Notes: generated by a model from the sequence alone, not told the origin. A stretch of 64,000 nucleotides of DNA from CAJXYS01 sp913063035 (GCF_050586465.1 NZ_JBOCEG010000001.1:434001-498000), one strand, 5' to 3'; positions 1 through 8,740 are shown, counted from the first letter of the stretch. Program-made: numbers and translations.

Positions 1-239
1 AACGTCCGGGACTGCGCGTGCACGTGATCGGGTTCAAGGTGGTGGAGGATTACTTCAGCTGGAACAGCCCCGAGGCGGACAGCTACGACGGCGGCGAGAC
101 CGTCGCCAAGTGTCTCGCCGACGCGACCGGCGGCATGTTCGTCTCCACGGATACGGTCGACGAGCTGACCCGCGCCTTGCAGGTGACGCTGGGCTGCGCC
201 CTGATCGGCGCGGCCCCGCGCCGGCGCGGGGCGGGCTGA
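1..239 (+). CDS. C-terminal end of a VWA-domain protein (5' truncated)
   Basis: Only the last 78 complete codons lie in the window; the frame is open to base 3, so the gene starts upstream. The visible stretch reads RPGLRVHVIGFKV, then a 'LADATGGMFVSTDTVDELTRAL' type ending. This is the usual last strand and helix of a von Willebrand factor A domain ('heVigfgv ... La..tGG.y..a.....L..al'). The tail after that is short and ends in an Arg/Gly-rich stretch. The role cannot be deduced from this piece; VWA proteins usually bind partners through a metal-dependent site in the missing N-terminal part. Family assignment is moderately sure, function unknown. Confidence 0.6.
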   Translation, partial: RPGLRVHVIGFKVVEDYFSWNSPEADSYDGGETVAKCLADATGGMFVSTDTVDELTRALQVTLGCALIGAAPRRRGAG

Positions 240-313
240 CCCTGCGCGCCCCGGGGCTGTGGGCTGCGTCGGTCCGAAAGCCGCATCGGTCGCGGGTTGT
301 GACGGGGTGAGGG

Positions 314-952
314 TCAGCGTGATATGACCACGTCAGACCGGATATCGAGATCGCGTTCGACGGCATCGACAAGGTATGCCGCGACCTCCGCGCGCGCGAC
401 GAGACCGTTGCGCCAGGTCTCCGGTCGCTTGAGGATCCGCACGCGCCTTGAGTTGCGCCCGTTTATCAGGATTACCGGGCGGACGATCGTCCAGTCGACG
501 GTGCTGTCCATTATGAGGCGCTCCTGCCGCCCCTTGTCCGCGTAGGCCCTGCCCAGCACCGCACGCTGCGCAACCCGCTCGGGCAGGCTCATGGCGTCGG
601 CACTTCTGCCCGCGCCAAACCCGGTGACCGCCACGAGGCGGCTGACGCCGGCCCTGCTCATTTCGCGAAGAAGCACCTCGGTCGACTCCGAGAACAAGCT
701 CACCCGGGACGTGGCGGGCGGCCGGGTCTTCATGCCCAGCGTGTAGATCACGGCCCGGGCGCCCTCGAGCGCGCGCGCAACGTCCCCCGGACGCAGCGCG
801 TCGCCGGGAACCGGGTCGATCAAGTCTGTCGCCTGAATTGAGCCGGCACCCCTTGCGAAGGCCCTGACCTTAAGCCCGCGAGAGGCCGCCTCCTCGATAC
901 ACCGCGCACCGATGCCAGAGGTGGCGCCGAAAACTACGATTGGTCCGTCCAT
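314..952 (-). CDS. NAD(P)H-binding atypical SDR (NmrA/epimerase-like)
   Basis: A 212-residue protein that begins with a Rossmann dinucleotide-binding motif, 'VVFGATSGIGARC', residues about 6-18, and continues with the pattern of atypical short-chain reductases of the NAD(P)H-binding (NmrA-like) group: 'DALRPGDVARALEGARAVIY' and 'DWTIVRPVIL'. The latter is the usual 'wtivRP..l' block of this family. The classical Tyr-x3-Lys catalytic pair is not evident, as is common in this group. It may be a reductase or a redox-sensing protein; the substrate is unknown. It points away from the ATP-grasp gene cluster, across a long non-coding gap, and converges on the VWA gene. Confidence 0.75.
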   Translation of the reverse strand: MDGPIVVFGATSGIGARCIEEAASRGLKVRAFARGAGSIQATDLIDPVPGDALRPGDVARALEGARAVIYTLGMKTRPPATSRVSLFSESTEVLLREMSRAGVSRLVAVTGFGAGRSADAMSLPERVAQRAVLGRAYADKGRQERLIMDSTVDWTIVRPVILINGRNSRRVRILKRPETWRNGLVARAEVAAYLVDAVERDLDIRSDVVISR

Positions 953-1378
953 CGCTTCGTGTCCTCGTTGTTAAGCCCGTGCCCATGGCACCGGGGGGCG
1001 TCCTGCAGGGGCGACGCGCCGCCACCGCGGGCGGTTGCGGGTGAAATTGCCCGGGTCCGGATCGGTTCCGGGACCTGTGCCCTCGAGATCCATGGTCCCG
1101 GTTTCCGGACATGGACGCCACGCGGTGAGGTGGCGGTCATGCCCGTGGCATCGCTGATTTTCCGGGCCCGCCACGCGGTGGCCGGCCCCGCCTGAACCTA
1201 TTGCGTGCGCCCGCCGGGGAAAGGTGGCGCGTGGGACCGGCGCCCCGGCCGCGCCTGTGGCGTCGGTCTGCCAGCCCCTGGACAGATCGCGGGCGCCTTC
1301 CGCGTGCCGGGGCCGTGGGAACGCCGATCCATCCGGGCTGGGGTGGGCGTCGGCCAGGACTCTTTTGCTTAGAAAAAC

Positions 1379-1391
1379 GTAATAGTATTAC
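1379..1391. repeat. 13-bp perfect palindrome GTAATA-G-TATTAC
   Basis: The two 6-base arms are exact reverse complements around a central G. The site lies in the AT-rich patch 244 bp upstream of the ATP-grasp start. It has the size of a dimeric repressor operator, but an AT-rich palindrome of this length can also arise by chance. Confidence 0.4.
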
Positions 1392-1461
1392 TGGGCTGCT
1401 GGAAATAATATCAATAAAACATCGGATTAGTAGCGCATCTCCCAGAAAAAATACTTCGCTA

Positions 1462-1489
1462 TTGCAAACTAAATTTGTCGAACTAAGAT
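1462..1489 (+). promoter_or_regulatory. possible sigma-70 promoter for the ATP-grasp cluster
   Basis: TTGCAA (1462-1467) and TAAGAT (1484-1489) are separated by 16 bp, each matching 4 of 6 consensus bases. It lies at the 3' side of the AT-rich patch, about 145 bp before the ATG at 1635. This is the best match I see, but AT-rich DNA gives false hits. Confidence 0.3.
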
Positions 1490-1634
1490 CCTCGGAATGA
1501 GTTAACCACGCGCGGCATTCGGCAAAGAGCGACCGCTCCATCCCACGGCTTGCCTGTTCGAAAACGGTAGCGGACCGGTGGAACAACCGGATCGCGGGGG
1601 CGTTGCGTGCTTCGAGCCGCGAAAGGAGAAAACA

Positions 1635-2861
1635 ATGGAGACCTACGACCCGGACAAAGGCTACGTGGCCCTTCTTGGCTGGAGCCTCAACGCAATCGAC
1701 GCGGCCGACAGGTTCGACCGGCGCTATGTCGTGGTCGCACCTGCCTGGGCGGAAGCATATTGCGAAGAGAACGATATCCCTTTCATCGGCTGGGATTTCG
1801 ACCGGCTCAACGAACGCTCGCACGAGCTGGCGACCCGGCTGAAGGAAGAGGGCGTCGACGTTGCCATCCCGCTATACGAGGAGACGGTTGAATGGGCCGG
1901 CGCCATCAACGCCGTCCTGATGGACAATCCGCGCCTGCTCGGCCAGTCGATGCTCTTCCGCGACAAGTCCCTTATGAAGCGCCGGGCGCAGCTTGGCGGG
2001 ATCCGTGTGGGTGTGTTCGAGGAAGCCCATGACAGGGGTGACGTGACCCGGTTCCTCATGCGGGTGAACCAGACCCTTCTGAAGCTGGATGGCGACCCTA
2101 ACGATCCGATCCACTTCAAGGCTTTCGACAAGTCGGGCACCGCCGGACACCGTGTGATCCGCACCCCCGAAGACGTGGACAACATTCCCGACGAGGAATT
2201 TCCGGCGCTGCTGGAGAGCCATCTCGACGGTTGGGAATTCGCGGTCGAGGCGTGGATCAAGGATCGCAAGATCCAGTTCCTCAACATTTCGGAGTATGTC
2301 ACGCTCGGCTACTCGGTCTTCGTTCCCGCGACACCCGAACTCGAGGCGCACCGCGCGCGGGTCACCGAGGAAATCGAGAAGCTGATCGAGACCTTCGACA
2401 TCGATTTCGGGTTCATCCACCCGGAATACTTCCTGACGAATGACGGCAAGCTCTATTTCGGCGAGGTTGCCTACCGCCCGCCCGGCTTCAAGGCACTGGA
2501 ACTGATCGAGCGCGCCTACGGGTTCAACGGCTACCAGGGTCTCATCGTCGCCTTCGATCCGAAGACAACGCAGGAAGAGCTCGACGCCTTCTTCCCCGAG
2601 CCAGTGACGGGCGCCGCCGGCCACGCGGGCTGCTTCGGCGTCTATCCGCGCCGGCGTGTCGTGAGCCGGCTGGAGGTGCCGGAAAACACGCAGAAGCATC
2701 CCTATTTCGAATTCCACGAGCTTTCTGAGCCCATGGAGCAGAAGGTCACGAAGCGCACGGCCTTCGGCACGCATTGGGGGCTCGCCTTCTTCTTCGGCAA
2801 AGATCCGCACGAATTGCGCGACCTGCTGAAGGCCCAGGAAGAGCTGGACTTCTACGTCTGA
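1635..2861 (+). CDS. ATP-grasp domain ligase, unknown substrate
   Basis: A 408-residue protein with the three-part layout of ATP-grasp carboxylate-amine ligases. Residues 1 to about 105 form a pre-ATP-grasp Rossmann-like domain ('GYVALLGWSLNAIDAADRF'). The nucleotide-binding core carries 'FRDKSLMKRRAQLGG', 'HFKAFDKSGTAGHRV' (ATP-binding Lys and Gly loop) and 'WEFAVEAWIKDRK'. The metal-binding strand is 'GKLYFGEVAYRPPGF', the family's usual E-x-x-x-R-P-G end. Such enzymes activate a carboxylate as acyl phosphate and join it to an amine or thiol. The start was chosen at 1635 because AGGAG sits 6-7 bases before it. It is followed 65 bp later by the papain-like gene and probably shares its transcript. 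The substrate cannot be read from sequence; D-Ala ligase, carnosine-synthase and DdaF-type relatives all remain possible. Confidence 0.85.
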   Translation: METYDPDKGYVALLGWSLNAIDAADRFDRRYVVVAPAWAEAYCEENDIPFIGWDFDRLNERSHELATRLKEEGVDVAIPLYEETVEWAGAINAVLMDNPRLLGQSMLFRDKSLMKRRAQLGGIRVGVFEEAHDRGDVTRFLMRVNQTLLKLDGDPNDPIHFKAFDKSGTAGHRVIRTPEDVDNIPDEEFPALLESHLDGWEFAVEAWIKDRKIQFLNISEYVTLGYSVFVPATPELEAHRARVTEEIEKLIETFDIDFGFIHPEYFLTNDGKLYFGEVAYRPPGFKALELIERAYGFNGYQGLIVAFDPKTTQEELDAFFPEPVTGAAGHAGCFGVYPRRRVVSRLEVPENTQKHPYFEFHELSEPMEQKVTKRTAFGTHWGLAFFFGKDPHELRDLLKAQEELDFYV

Positions 2862-2926
2862 ACTTTCGGGCGCGATGCCCGTGGTGTATTGCTGCGCCGA
2901 GATGCGCAGCCTCGGAGGCCGAATTC

Positions 2927-4936
2927 ATGGTGACGACTGAAGATCAGTCGAGCAGGCTCGCGGGCACGCTGGACATGGTGGTCTCGCGTCTGGAGCAGGC
3001 CCGTCCTTTCGCGAAACACCGTCACCAGCCGGCCGTTCTGGACGTTGTCGGCCGGCTGCTGGCCGAACCCGGCGGACTGCAGGTCGTTTTCGGGGAAGCG
3101 TCCCGCATGGACCGGGCGGGCCTGTTCGGCGGTTCGGATTGGGATGCGCCCGAAGCGCTGCTGCCGCAGTTGGTTGGGCAGACGCTGGAGAGCGGCGATC
3201 GCGCCCTCATCGCGCTGGAGGTGGCGAGCCTGCTGCGGTTCCTGGCGATCGCCACGGGGGACGGCACCCATCGCAATCTCCATGCGGATGCCGCGCGGCA
3301 TTTCCTGACCCAGGTCCTCGCGCATAACCTGCGGTACTTTTTCGAGGCCGCGAACGAGGCCGACCGGGAAACCGACCCCGATGGCCTTCGCCGGCGGGTT
3401 TTCGGCTTCATCGTCGCGCGGATCGGCTTCGGCGACGTGCTCGGGACCCTTGTCGAGGAAATCTGGCGGATCCTCGACCAGCGCCCCGTCGAGGTCGGGC
3501 CGGTCAAGGAGATGATCATGCAGATCTCGCTGGCCATGAGCGGCCAGGGCGTGGATCCGGGGCAAGAGCGACTTGGTGCCGACCGGCTTGTGAGCGCCCT
3601 GTTCGGGCCGACCTCCGCCTGCATCGACGATCCCGGGGTCGACCTGTTTCTCGACCGTATCGCCGCGCTCGATGAAAGCGGGCTGCAGCGCGAGGCCCTT
3701 GGCTTTTCAAGGGCCATGCACGACACGGGCCTCGTCTCCGACTACCACGCGGTGTTCCTGCGCTGGATTGCGACCAAGACCGACGCCGACTTCCTGCCCG
3801 ATACGTTGGGCCTGGGGCCGACGGGCAAGGATTCCCTGCGTCGCTGGCGGGGGCTGGTCGGCGATCTCATCGAAACGGCGATTTCCGAGCACACGCCGCA
3901 GTCGGTTTACGGGCTGGCGCTGCTGCTCGATCGCGGGATCCTGCATTCCCCCCCGATCGTCCCGGCCCTGCAACGCCAGCTCCGGACGCGCCTGACAGCG
4001 CCGGTCGCCGAGCGTATCCGGCTTGCCTTCGGGGATCTGGTGGCGCCCGAAAGGCTGTTGCTGGCCGGGACGCTTTCGGTCCTGGGGCAGCCGCTCGGCC
4101 TGGGCCAGGGCGCCAACCCGACCTGTCAGTCCGCACGTGCGATCGCGATGTGGTCGTTCAACGATCCCGACTTCGTCCTGCACCTGATCCGGCAGGTCAG
4201 CGAGGTCGACAGCATCCTCATGCATTTCGAAGGCCAGCCCATCGAGTCGCGGGATATGCCGGCCGGCCTTGCGGCCGGGGCCCCGATCGATGCCGATCCG
4301 GTTTCCGTGGCGCTCGTGCCCCACCTGGACCGGATCTACGCCGAGATGGGGCGGCGCTGTGTCGGTCGGACCGGCGATCCGCATCGCTGGGTCAATCCCG
4401 AGTTCCATGGATGGTGGGTCGCGCGCGATTGCGTCGTCGCGGTCGATATCGCGACCGGCCTGCTCAGCGACTACACCGGCTTCGTAGAGCGGTTCTGCAG
4501 GGGCTATCATCCCGCCTTCAACGGCGGGCGCCCGGTCATCCACCCCCAGCCGGCCGGTATCGCGGTCACGGATTCGGCGGCGCGTTTCGTCGGGTGGCAC
4601 GCGATCGCGATCCTGCGTGTGGAGACCGATCAGACCGGCGCACACCGGGTCTATTTCTTCAATCCGAACAATGACAGCGGCCAGGATTGGGGGGCCGGGG
4701 TCGTGGTGTCCACCAGCGGCAACGGCGAGCGCCATGGCGAGGGATCGCTGCCGTTCGAGCAGTTCGTCTCGCGGCTGTATCTTTTCCACGACGACCCGAC
4801 CACAAGCGACACGGAGATCTACGTTCCGGAAGAGATTGCAGGCCGTATCGAGCGGATGGCGCTCGAAAGCTGGGCGGCGGACCGGAAGGTTCCGGATCCC
4901 GGCTCGATGGTGGGGTCAGCCGATCCTGGCACCTGA
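2927..4936 (+). CDS. uncharacterised protein with papain-like C-terminal domain
   Basis: A 669-residue protein with no signal peptide or membrane segment. Residues 1 to about 390 are mostly helical and match nothing I recognise. The C-terminal half shows the order of residues of a papain-fold enzyme: Gln394 in GLGQGANPTC, Cys400 at the start of a helix ('CQSARAIAMW'), His558 in 'FVGWHAIAILRV', and Asn579/Asn581/Asp583 in 'VYFFNPNNDSGQDWG'. The Gln-to-Cys spacing of 6 equals that of papain (Gln19/Cys25). It could be a cysteine peptidase, amidase or transglutaminase-like acyltransferase. The start at 2927 has GGAGG 8 bases before it. It lies between an ATP-grasp ligase and a TauD dioxygenase. 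The active-site reading is inference; no family name is claimed. Confidence 0.7.
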   Translation: MVTTEDQSSRLAGTLDMVVSRLEQARPFAKHRHQPAVLDVVGRLLAEPGGLQVVFGEASRMDRAGLFGGSDWDAPEALLPQLVGQTLESGDRALIALEVASLLRFLAIATGDGTHRNLHADAARHFLTQVLAHNLRYFFEAANEADRETDPDGLRRRVFGFIVARIGFGDVLGTLVEEIWRILDQRPVEVGPVKEMIMQISLAMSGQGVDPGQERLGADRLVSALFGPTSACIDDPGVDLFLDRIAALDESGLQREALGFSRAMHDTGLVSDYHAVFLRWIATKTDADFLPDTLGLGPTGKDSLRRWRGLVGDLIETAISEHTPQSVYGLALLLDRGILHSPPIVPALQRQLRTRLTAPVAERIRLAFGDLVAPERLLLAGTLSVLGQPLGLGQGANPTCQSARAIAMWSFNDPDFVLHLIRQVSEVDSILMHFEGQPIESRDMPAGLAAGAPIDADPVSVALVPHLDRIYAEMGRRCVGRTGDPHRWVNPEFHGWWVARDCVVAVDIATGLLSDYTGFVERFCRGYHPAFNGGRPVIHPQPAGIAVTDSAARFVGWHAIAILRVETDQTGAHRVYFFNPNNDSGQDWGAGVVVSTSGNGERHGEGSLPFEQFVSRLYLFHDDPTTSDTEIYVPEEIAGRIERMALESWAADRKVPDPGSMVGSADPGT

Positions 4937-5132
4937 CGACGCCGGCCGCCGGTCACGACCGCAAGCTGGTCCGGTCGAAGGCCGGGACAGCTGCCCCGGA
5001 TATCGCATGGGGCGCGGCCGGCCGTCCTGACCGACCGTCGGAGAAACCGGCGCGTTCAGGCCCCGCCGACCGGGTCCCCCTTTTCCCGGGCCCCCGCGCG
5101 GCTTAGGTCTGCAAGAGGAAAGGAGGCCCGGT

Positions 5133-6149
5133 TTGAACACACAGGCATCCAAGCTACCCCCCGTTGACCCGGCATGCGTCGCCGCCGTGGAAAGAATTGG
5201 CGGTACGATCACCCCGCTGGACCCGATCGGCGCGCAGGTCAGCGGCATCGACCTTGCGTCCGGCGAGACGCCGCCGCGTGACGTTCTGGACGCGCTTGAA
5301 CTTGAAATGGCGCGTCGGGGTTTCCTGGCCTTCAAGAACCGGAAGGCGATCGAACCCGAGGACTTCCTGCGCGCCAGCTGCTGGTGGGGCGGACGGGAGC
5401 TGCACAGCACGCATGGCGTCCACCCGGCGACGCCCGGAGGCAATCGCCACATCTTCCGGCTCTCGAATGATCGCCGGCACGGGATTCCGGATGTGGGGCC
5501 GCAATGGCACAATGACGGCAGTTTCACCCCGGCCACGTTTTCGCATTCGGGCTATCACATCATCCGGCCGGCCGAGCATGGCGGCGGGACGTATTTCGCC
5601 CATCAGGGCATCGCCTACGATATGCTCCCGGACGCGCGCAAGGAGCGTTGGGGGCGCCTGTCCTCCGTGAACTCCGCGTCGGGCGTGGTGCATCCGCTGT
5701 TCCACGAGCATCCCGTATCCAGGCAAAAGTGCATCTGGCTGCACCTGGGCATGACCGGCGCGGTGATCGAGAAACTGCCCGATGCGCCCGGTTTCCGCCT
5801 CTTGCAGGCGGACGAGCTGAAGCAGCTCTGTCACGCGTATAACGACATTCTGAATGCGGGTTTGGCGCAGGGATACGCGGTCGCCTACGAATACGAGGCG
5901 AACGATTGCGTCTTCATCGACAACCTGGCCGTCGCCCATCGCGCTGCGCCCGAGGCCCACATGCCGGCTGCGCAACAGGGCCTGCGGATCATGCATCGCA
6001 GCACGGTTCGCGGCGTAAAGGACCTGGCGCCGGGCTTCGAGCTGCCGCTCTACCTCGACATCGGTGCGGCCAGCCCCTTCGGCGAGGGCGTCTGGCAAGG
6101 CGGAGGCCTGGGCTTTCGCTGGGACGATGATATCCCCATGCAGAACTAG
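5133..6149 (+). CDS. TauD/TfdA-family Fe(II)/2-oxoglutarate dioxygenase
   Basis: A 338-residue protein with the metal-binding facial triad of TauD-type oxygenases: His126 and Asp128 in 'GPQWHNDGSF' and the distal His269 in 'FIDNLAVAHR', followed by Arg285 or Arg289 as the likely 2-oxoglutarate carboxylate anchor. These enzymes use Fe(II), O2 and 2-oxoglutarate to hydroxylate, halogenate, desaturate or epoxidise small molecules. The start is TTG, chosen because a perfect AAGGAGG ends 6-7 bases before it. It lies 196 bp after the papain-like gene on the same strand. TauD-like enzymes occur next to ATP-grasp ligases in amide natural-product clusters such as the dapdiamide cluster, so a tailoring role is a fair inference. 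Plain taurine or sulfonate use is the alternative, but no sulfonate transporter is nearby. Confidence 0.85.
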   Translation: MNTQASKLPPVDPACVAAVERIGGTITPLDPIGAQVSGIDLASGETPPRDVLDALELEMARRGFLAFKNRKAIEPEDFLRASCWWGGRELHSTHGVHPATPGGNRHIFRLSNDRRHGIPDVGPQWHNDGSFTPATFSHSGYHIIRPAEHGGGTYFAHQGIAYDMLPDARKERWGRLSSVNSASGVVHPLFHEHPVSRQKCIWLHLGMTGAVIEKLPDAPGFRLLQADELKQLCHAYNDILNAGLAQGYAVAYEYEANDCVFIDNLAVAHRAAPEAHMPAAQQGLRIMHRSTVRGVKDLAPGFELPLYLDIGAASPFGEGVWQGGGLGFRWDDDIPMQN

Positions 6150-6196
6150 CAAGATCCCCGCCGGGCCGAGACGTCCGGGGCGCCGGGGGAAAACGC

Positions 6197-6235
6197 CCGG
6201 TGGCGGGGCAGGCGGTCACCGGCGGCTTTCCTTTT
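6197..6235 (+). terminator. possible terminator after the TauD gene
   Basis: CCGGTG (6197-6202) pairs with CACCGG (6217-6222) across a 14-base loop, and the run CGGCTTTCCTTTT follows. The stem is short and the loop long, so this is tentative. If real it separates the dioxygenase from the CoA-transferase transcript. Confidence 0.3.
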
Positions 6236-6358
6236 CGTCACGTCGCCGCATGATGGTTTGCACCGCCACCCCAGAGCGGCGAGAATGCCGGGGAAAACGG
6301 GCGCCGCAGTGTCGTGGCCAGCCCGCGTACCGTTCCACCCGATCCGGAGACCGATCTG

Positions 6359-7573
6359 ATGCCAGGCCCCTTACAAGGAATTCGGGTCATCGACCTGACC
6401 ACGATGATCTCGGGTCCGCTTGCCACGATGACCCTGGCCGACCAGGGCGCCGAGGTGATCAAGATCGAGCATCCGGACGGCGGCGACCACAGCCGGCAGG
6501 TCACGGGACGGCGGGGAGGCTTCTCGGCGTCTTTCCTGAACAACAACCGCGGCAAGAAATCCGTCACGCTGAACCTCAAGGATCCGCGCGGGGTCGAAGC
6601 GGCGCTGCGGCTCTGCGCAGGCGCGGACGTGTTCGTGCAGAATTTCCGCCCGGGCGTGGCGGACAGGATCGGCCTGGGCGAGGATGCCGTGCGCGCCGTT
6701 CGGCCGGACATAATCTACACGTCGATCGCGGGATTCGGCTTCGAAGGCGACTGGGCGCGCAAGCCGGTATATGACCCGCTGATCCAGGCCCTGTCGGGGC
6801 TGGCAAGCATCCAGGGCGGGGCCGATACGGCGCGCCCGCGGCTGGTGCGCACGATCCTGCCTGACAAGCTGACCGCGATCCAGACCGCCCAGGCCGTAAC
6901 CGCGGCCCTCCTGGCGCGGGCCCGCACGGGTGCGGGCAGCCACGTGCAGATCTCGATGCTGGACACCGTGCTGGCGTTTCTATGGAGCTCGGACATGGCC
7001 GGCTATACCTTCGTGGGCGACGAAGCCAAGCCCGCCGGGCGTGCCGAGGCGCAAAGCTTTGTCGAGCTCATCTACCAGACCGCTGACGGGTGGATGGCGG
7101 TTTCGGCGCATACGGACAGCACATGGGCAGGGCTCTCGGCCGCGGTCCGCCGGCCCGACTGGCTTACGGATCCGCGCTTTGCAACCGTGGCCGCCCGCGA
7201 AGAAAACAAGCCCGCCAGGCTGGAGCTGACGCAGGAGGAACTGTTGAAGGACACGACCGACAACTGGATGCGCCGGCTGAGCGCGCAGGATGTCCCCTGT
7301 GCGCCGGTCCTGACCCGCGCCGAGGTCTGCGAGCACCCGCAGGTGCAGGCCAATCGCACCGTGATCGAGCAAGATCATCCCCAGGCAGGCCGCATACGCC
7401 AGGCCCGAACGCCCGCCCGCTTTTCCGCGACCCCGCCAGACGCCCCGCAGCCCGCCCGCAAGCTGGGTGAGGATACGCGCGCCGTGCTCGCAGAGGCAGG
7501 CTACGACGACGCGACCATCGACGGGATGATCGCGCAAGGCATCGCCACCGACACCCAGGATGCGTTCTCATGA
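6359..7573 (+). CDS. class III CoA-transferase (CaiB/BaiF family)
   Basis: A 404-residue protein of normal family length. It opens with 'LQGIRVIDLTTMISGPLA', followed by 'GAEVIKIEHP' and 'FLNNNRGKKSVTLNLK', all standard for CaiB/BaiF/formyl-CoA transferases, which move CoA between carboxylic acids. The catalytic aspartate falls at Asp169 ('RTILPDKLTA'), the same number as in formyl-CoA transferase. The ATG at 6359 was preferred over an in-frame GTG at 6314 because family proteins start just before this motif and GGAG lies 9 bases upstream. Its stop overlaps the next gene's start by 4 bases, so the two are translationally coupled. The acid it activates is unknown; the dioxygenase product or carnitine-like acids are possibilities. 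Confidence 0.9.
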   Translation: MPGPLQGIRVIDLTTMISGPLATMTLADQGAEVIKIEHPDGGDHSRQVTGRRGGFSASFLNNNRGKKSVTLNLKDPRGVEAALRLCAGADVFVQNFRPGVADRIGLGEDAVRAVRPDIIYTSIAGFGFEGDWARKPVYDPLIQALSGLASIQGGADTARPRLVRTILPDKLTAIQTAQAVTAALLARARTGAGSHVQISMLDTVLAFLWSSDMAGYTFVGDEAKPAGRAEAQSFVELIYQTADGWMAVSAHTDSTWAGLSAAVRRPDWLTDPRFATVAAREENKPARLELTQEELLKDTTDNWMRRLSAQDVPCAPVLTRAEVCEHPQVQANRTVIEQDHPQAGRIRQARTPARFSATPPDAPQPARKLGEDTRAVLAEAGYDDATIDGMIAQGIATDTQDAFS

Positions 7574-8292
7574 TCGACCTGTACTACGCGCCGACGCCCA
7601 ATGGCTGGAAGGCCGCCATCATGCTCGAGGAGACGGGCCTCGCCTACCGTCCGGTACTGATGCGACTGGGCGAAGGGGACCAGTTCACGCCGGAGTTCCT
7701 GGAGATCAGCCCCAACGCCAAGATGCCGGCCATCGTGGATCATGCGCCGGATCCAGCCTGGGGGAACGATCCCGTTCCGGTGTTCGAATCGGGCGCGGTG
7801 CTTTTGTACCTTGCCGACAAGACCGGGCAATTCGCCCCGGGCAGGGACGATCTGCGCGCCCGCAAGGAATTGATGGAATGGCTCTTCTGGCAGGTGGGCA
7901 ACCAGGGGCCGATGGCTGGACAGCTCAGCCATTTCCGGAACTATGCGCCCGAGGCGGATCGTGACTACGGTTTCAAACGCTACCTGGGCGAATACGACCG
8001 CAACCTCGGTGTCCTCGAAAACCGCCTGCAGGACCGCGACTATATTCTCGGGGAATACTCCATCGCCGACATGCTGGCCTTCCCATGGGCCTTTATCGCG
8101 AAACCGCTGGGCGCCTCGCTGGACGCGTTCCCGCGTGTCGCCGACTGGCGCGCACGGATCAAAACCCGCCCCGCCGTGCAACGCGCGATTGATCTGCACA
8201 AATCCGAGCAGAACAGCGGTCGGCACCGGGTGGACAACAACACGGTTCTTTTCAGCCAGAGCGCCGCATCCCTGAGGCCGAAAGCCAAGTGA
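7570..8292 (+). CDS. yfcG: YfcG/YghU-type (Nu-class) glutathione S-transferase
   Basis: A 240-residue GST-fold protein. The N-terminal 'MIDLYYAPTPNGWK' matches E. coli YfcG, including the Thr9 and Asn11 that this class uses in place of a catalytic Tyr or Ser/Cys. 'ISPNAKMPAIVDH' and 'FESGAVLLYLADKTG' complete the thioredoxin-like domain. The helical domain carries 'LGEYSIADMLAFPW' as the usual cap motif. Family members reduce disulfides with glutathione. The C-terminal 25 residues or so extend past the typical end and have no clear match. It is coupled to the CoA-transferase by an ATGA overlap. It may protect or process a thioester or electrophilic product of the cluster, but that is inference. 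Confidence 0.88.
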   Translation: MIDLYYAPTPNGWKAAIMLEETGLAYRPVLMRLGEGDQFTPEFLEISPNAKMPAIVDHAPDPAWGNDPVPVFESGAVLLYLADKTGQFAPGRDDLRARKELMEWLFWQVGNQGPMAGQLSHFRNYAPEADRDYGFKRYLGEYDRNLGVLENRLQDRDYILGEYSIADMLAFPWAFIAKPLGASLDAFPRVADWRARIKTRPAVQRAIDLHKSEQNSGRHRVDNNTVLFSQSAASLRPKAK

Positions 8293-8442
8293 GATCCGGC
8301 GCGACCATGTCCGGGCATGGCTGCCGCGCCCGTTTTCCGAGGCCGCGCGTGGCGCAAGGACCGGGGTCGCGACACCCGGTCCGTCCAGGCGGCGGATGAT
8401 CTTTCCGGCGCGTCGAACGCGGGTCACGGGGCCTCGGGCAAC

Positions 8443-8471
8443 TTGACCGTTCTTGCCGCCTTGAGTACAAG
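8443..8471 (+). promoter_or_regulatory. sigma-70 promoter of tRNA-Gly
   Basis: TTGACC (8443-8448) and TACAAG (8466-8471) with a 17-bp spacer place the start about 5 bases before the tRNA. Each box matches 4 or 5 of 6 consensus positions. Confidence 0.6.
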
Positions 8472-8482
8472 GCCGACATCGA

Positions 8483-8556
8483 GCGGGTATGGTGTAATGG
8501 TAGCGCCCCAGCCTTCCAAGCTGGTCGTGCGGGTTCGATTCCCGCTACCCGCTCCA
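8483..8556 (+). tRNA. tRNA-Gly (TCC anticodon)
   Basis: A complete cloverleaf: acceptor arms gcgggta (8483-8489) and tacccgc (8546-8552) pair fully, the anticodon loop reads CTTCCAA giving anticodon TCC, and the T arm contains GGTTCGATTCC. The CCA end is encoded (8554-8556). Confidence 0.96.
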
Positions 8557-8740
8557 GCCTTCTTCCCACGCCCTCCTGTCCGGCGGGTCGCACCGGCCCC
8601 GAGGCCCTTGCGGGAGCGGTCCCTTCGGACCGCCGCGAGGCCGGATCGCGGCCCGGTGCCGGCCCTGCGGCACCCGCGGGCTTGTGCCTGCGCGCGGGCT
8701 GTCCTAATTGGGGCTTCGGACCCCGGGAGGAACAGCGCGC

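Larger units (their letters stand above)
953..1634. other. 682-bp gene-free stretch with AT-rich patch
   Basis: No convincing gene is visible on either strand. Short open frames here have the amino-acid make-up of GC-rich shadow frames (Arg/Pro/Gly). Bases about 1360-1500 are sharply richer in A and T than anything nearby and contain a perfect 13-bp palindrome and a possible promoter, both listed separately. The stretch probably holds the control region for the gene cluster that starts at 1635, and may also mark the edge of an acquired segment. Confidence 0.6.
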
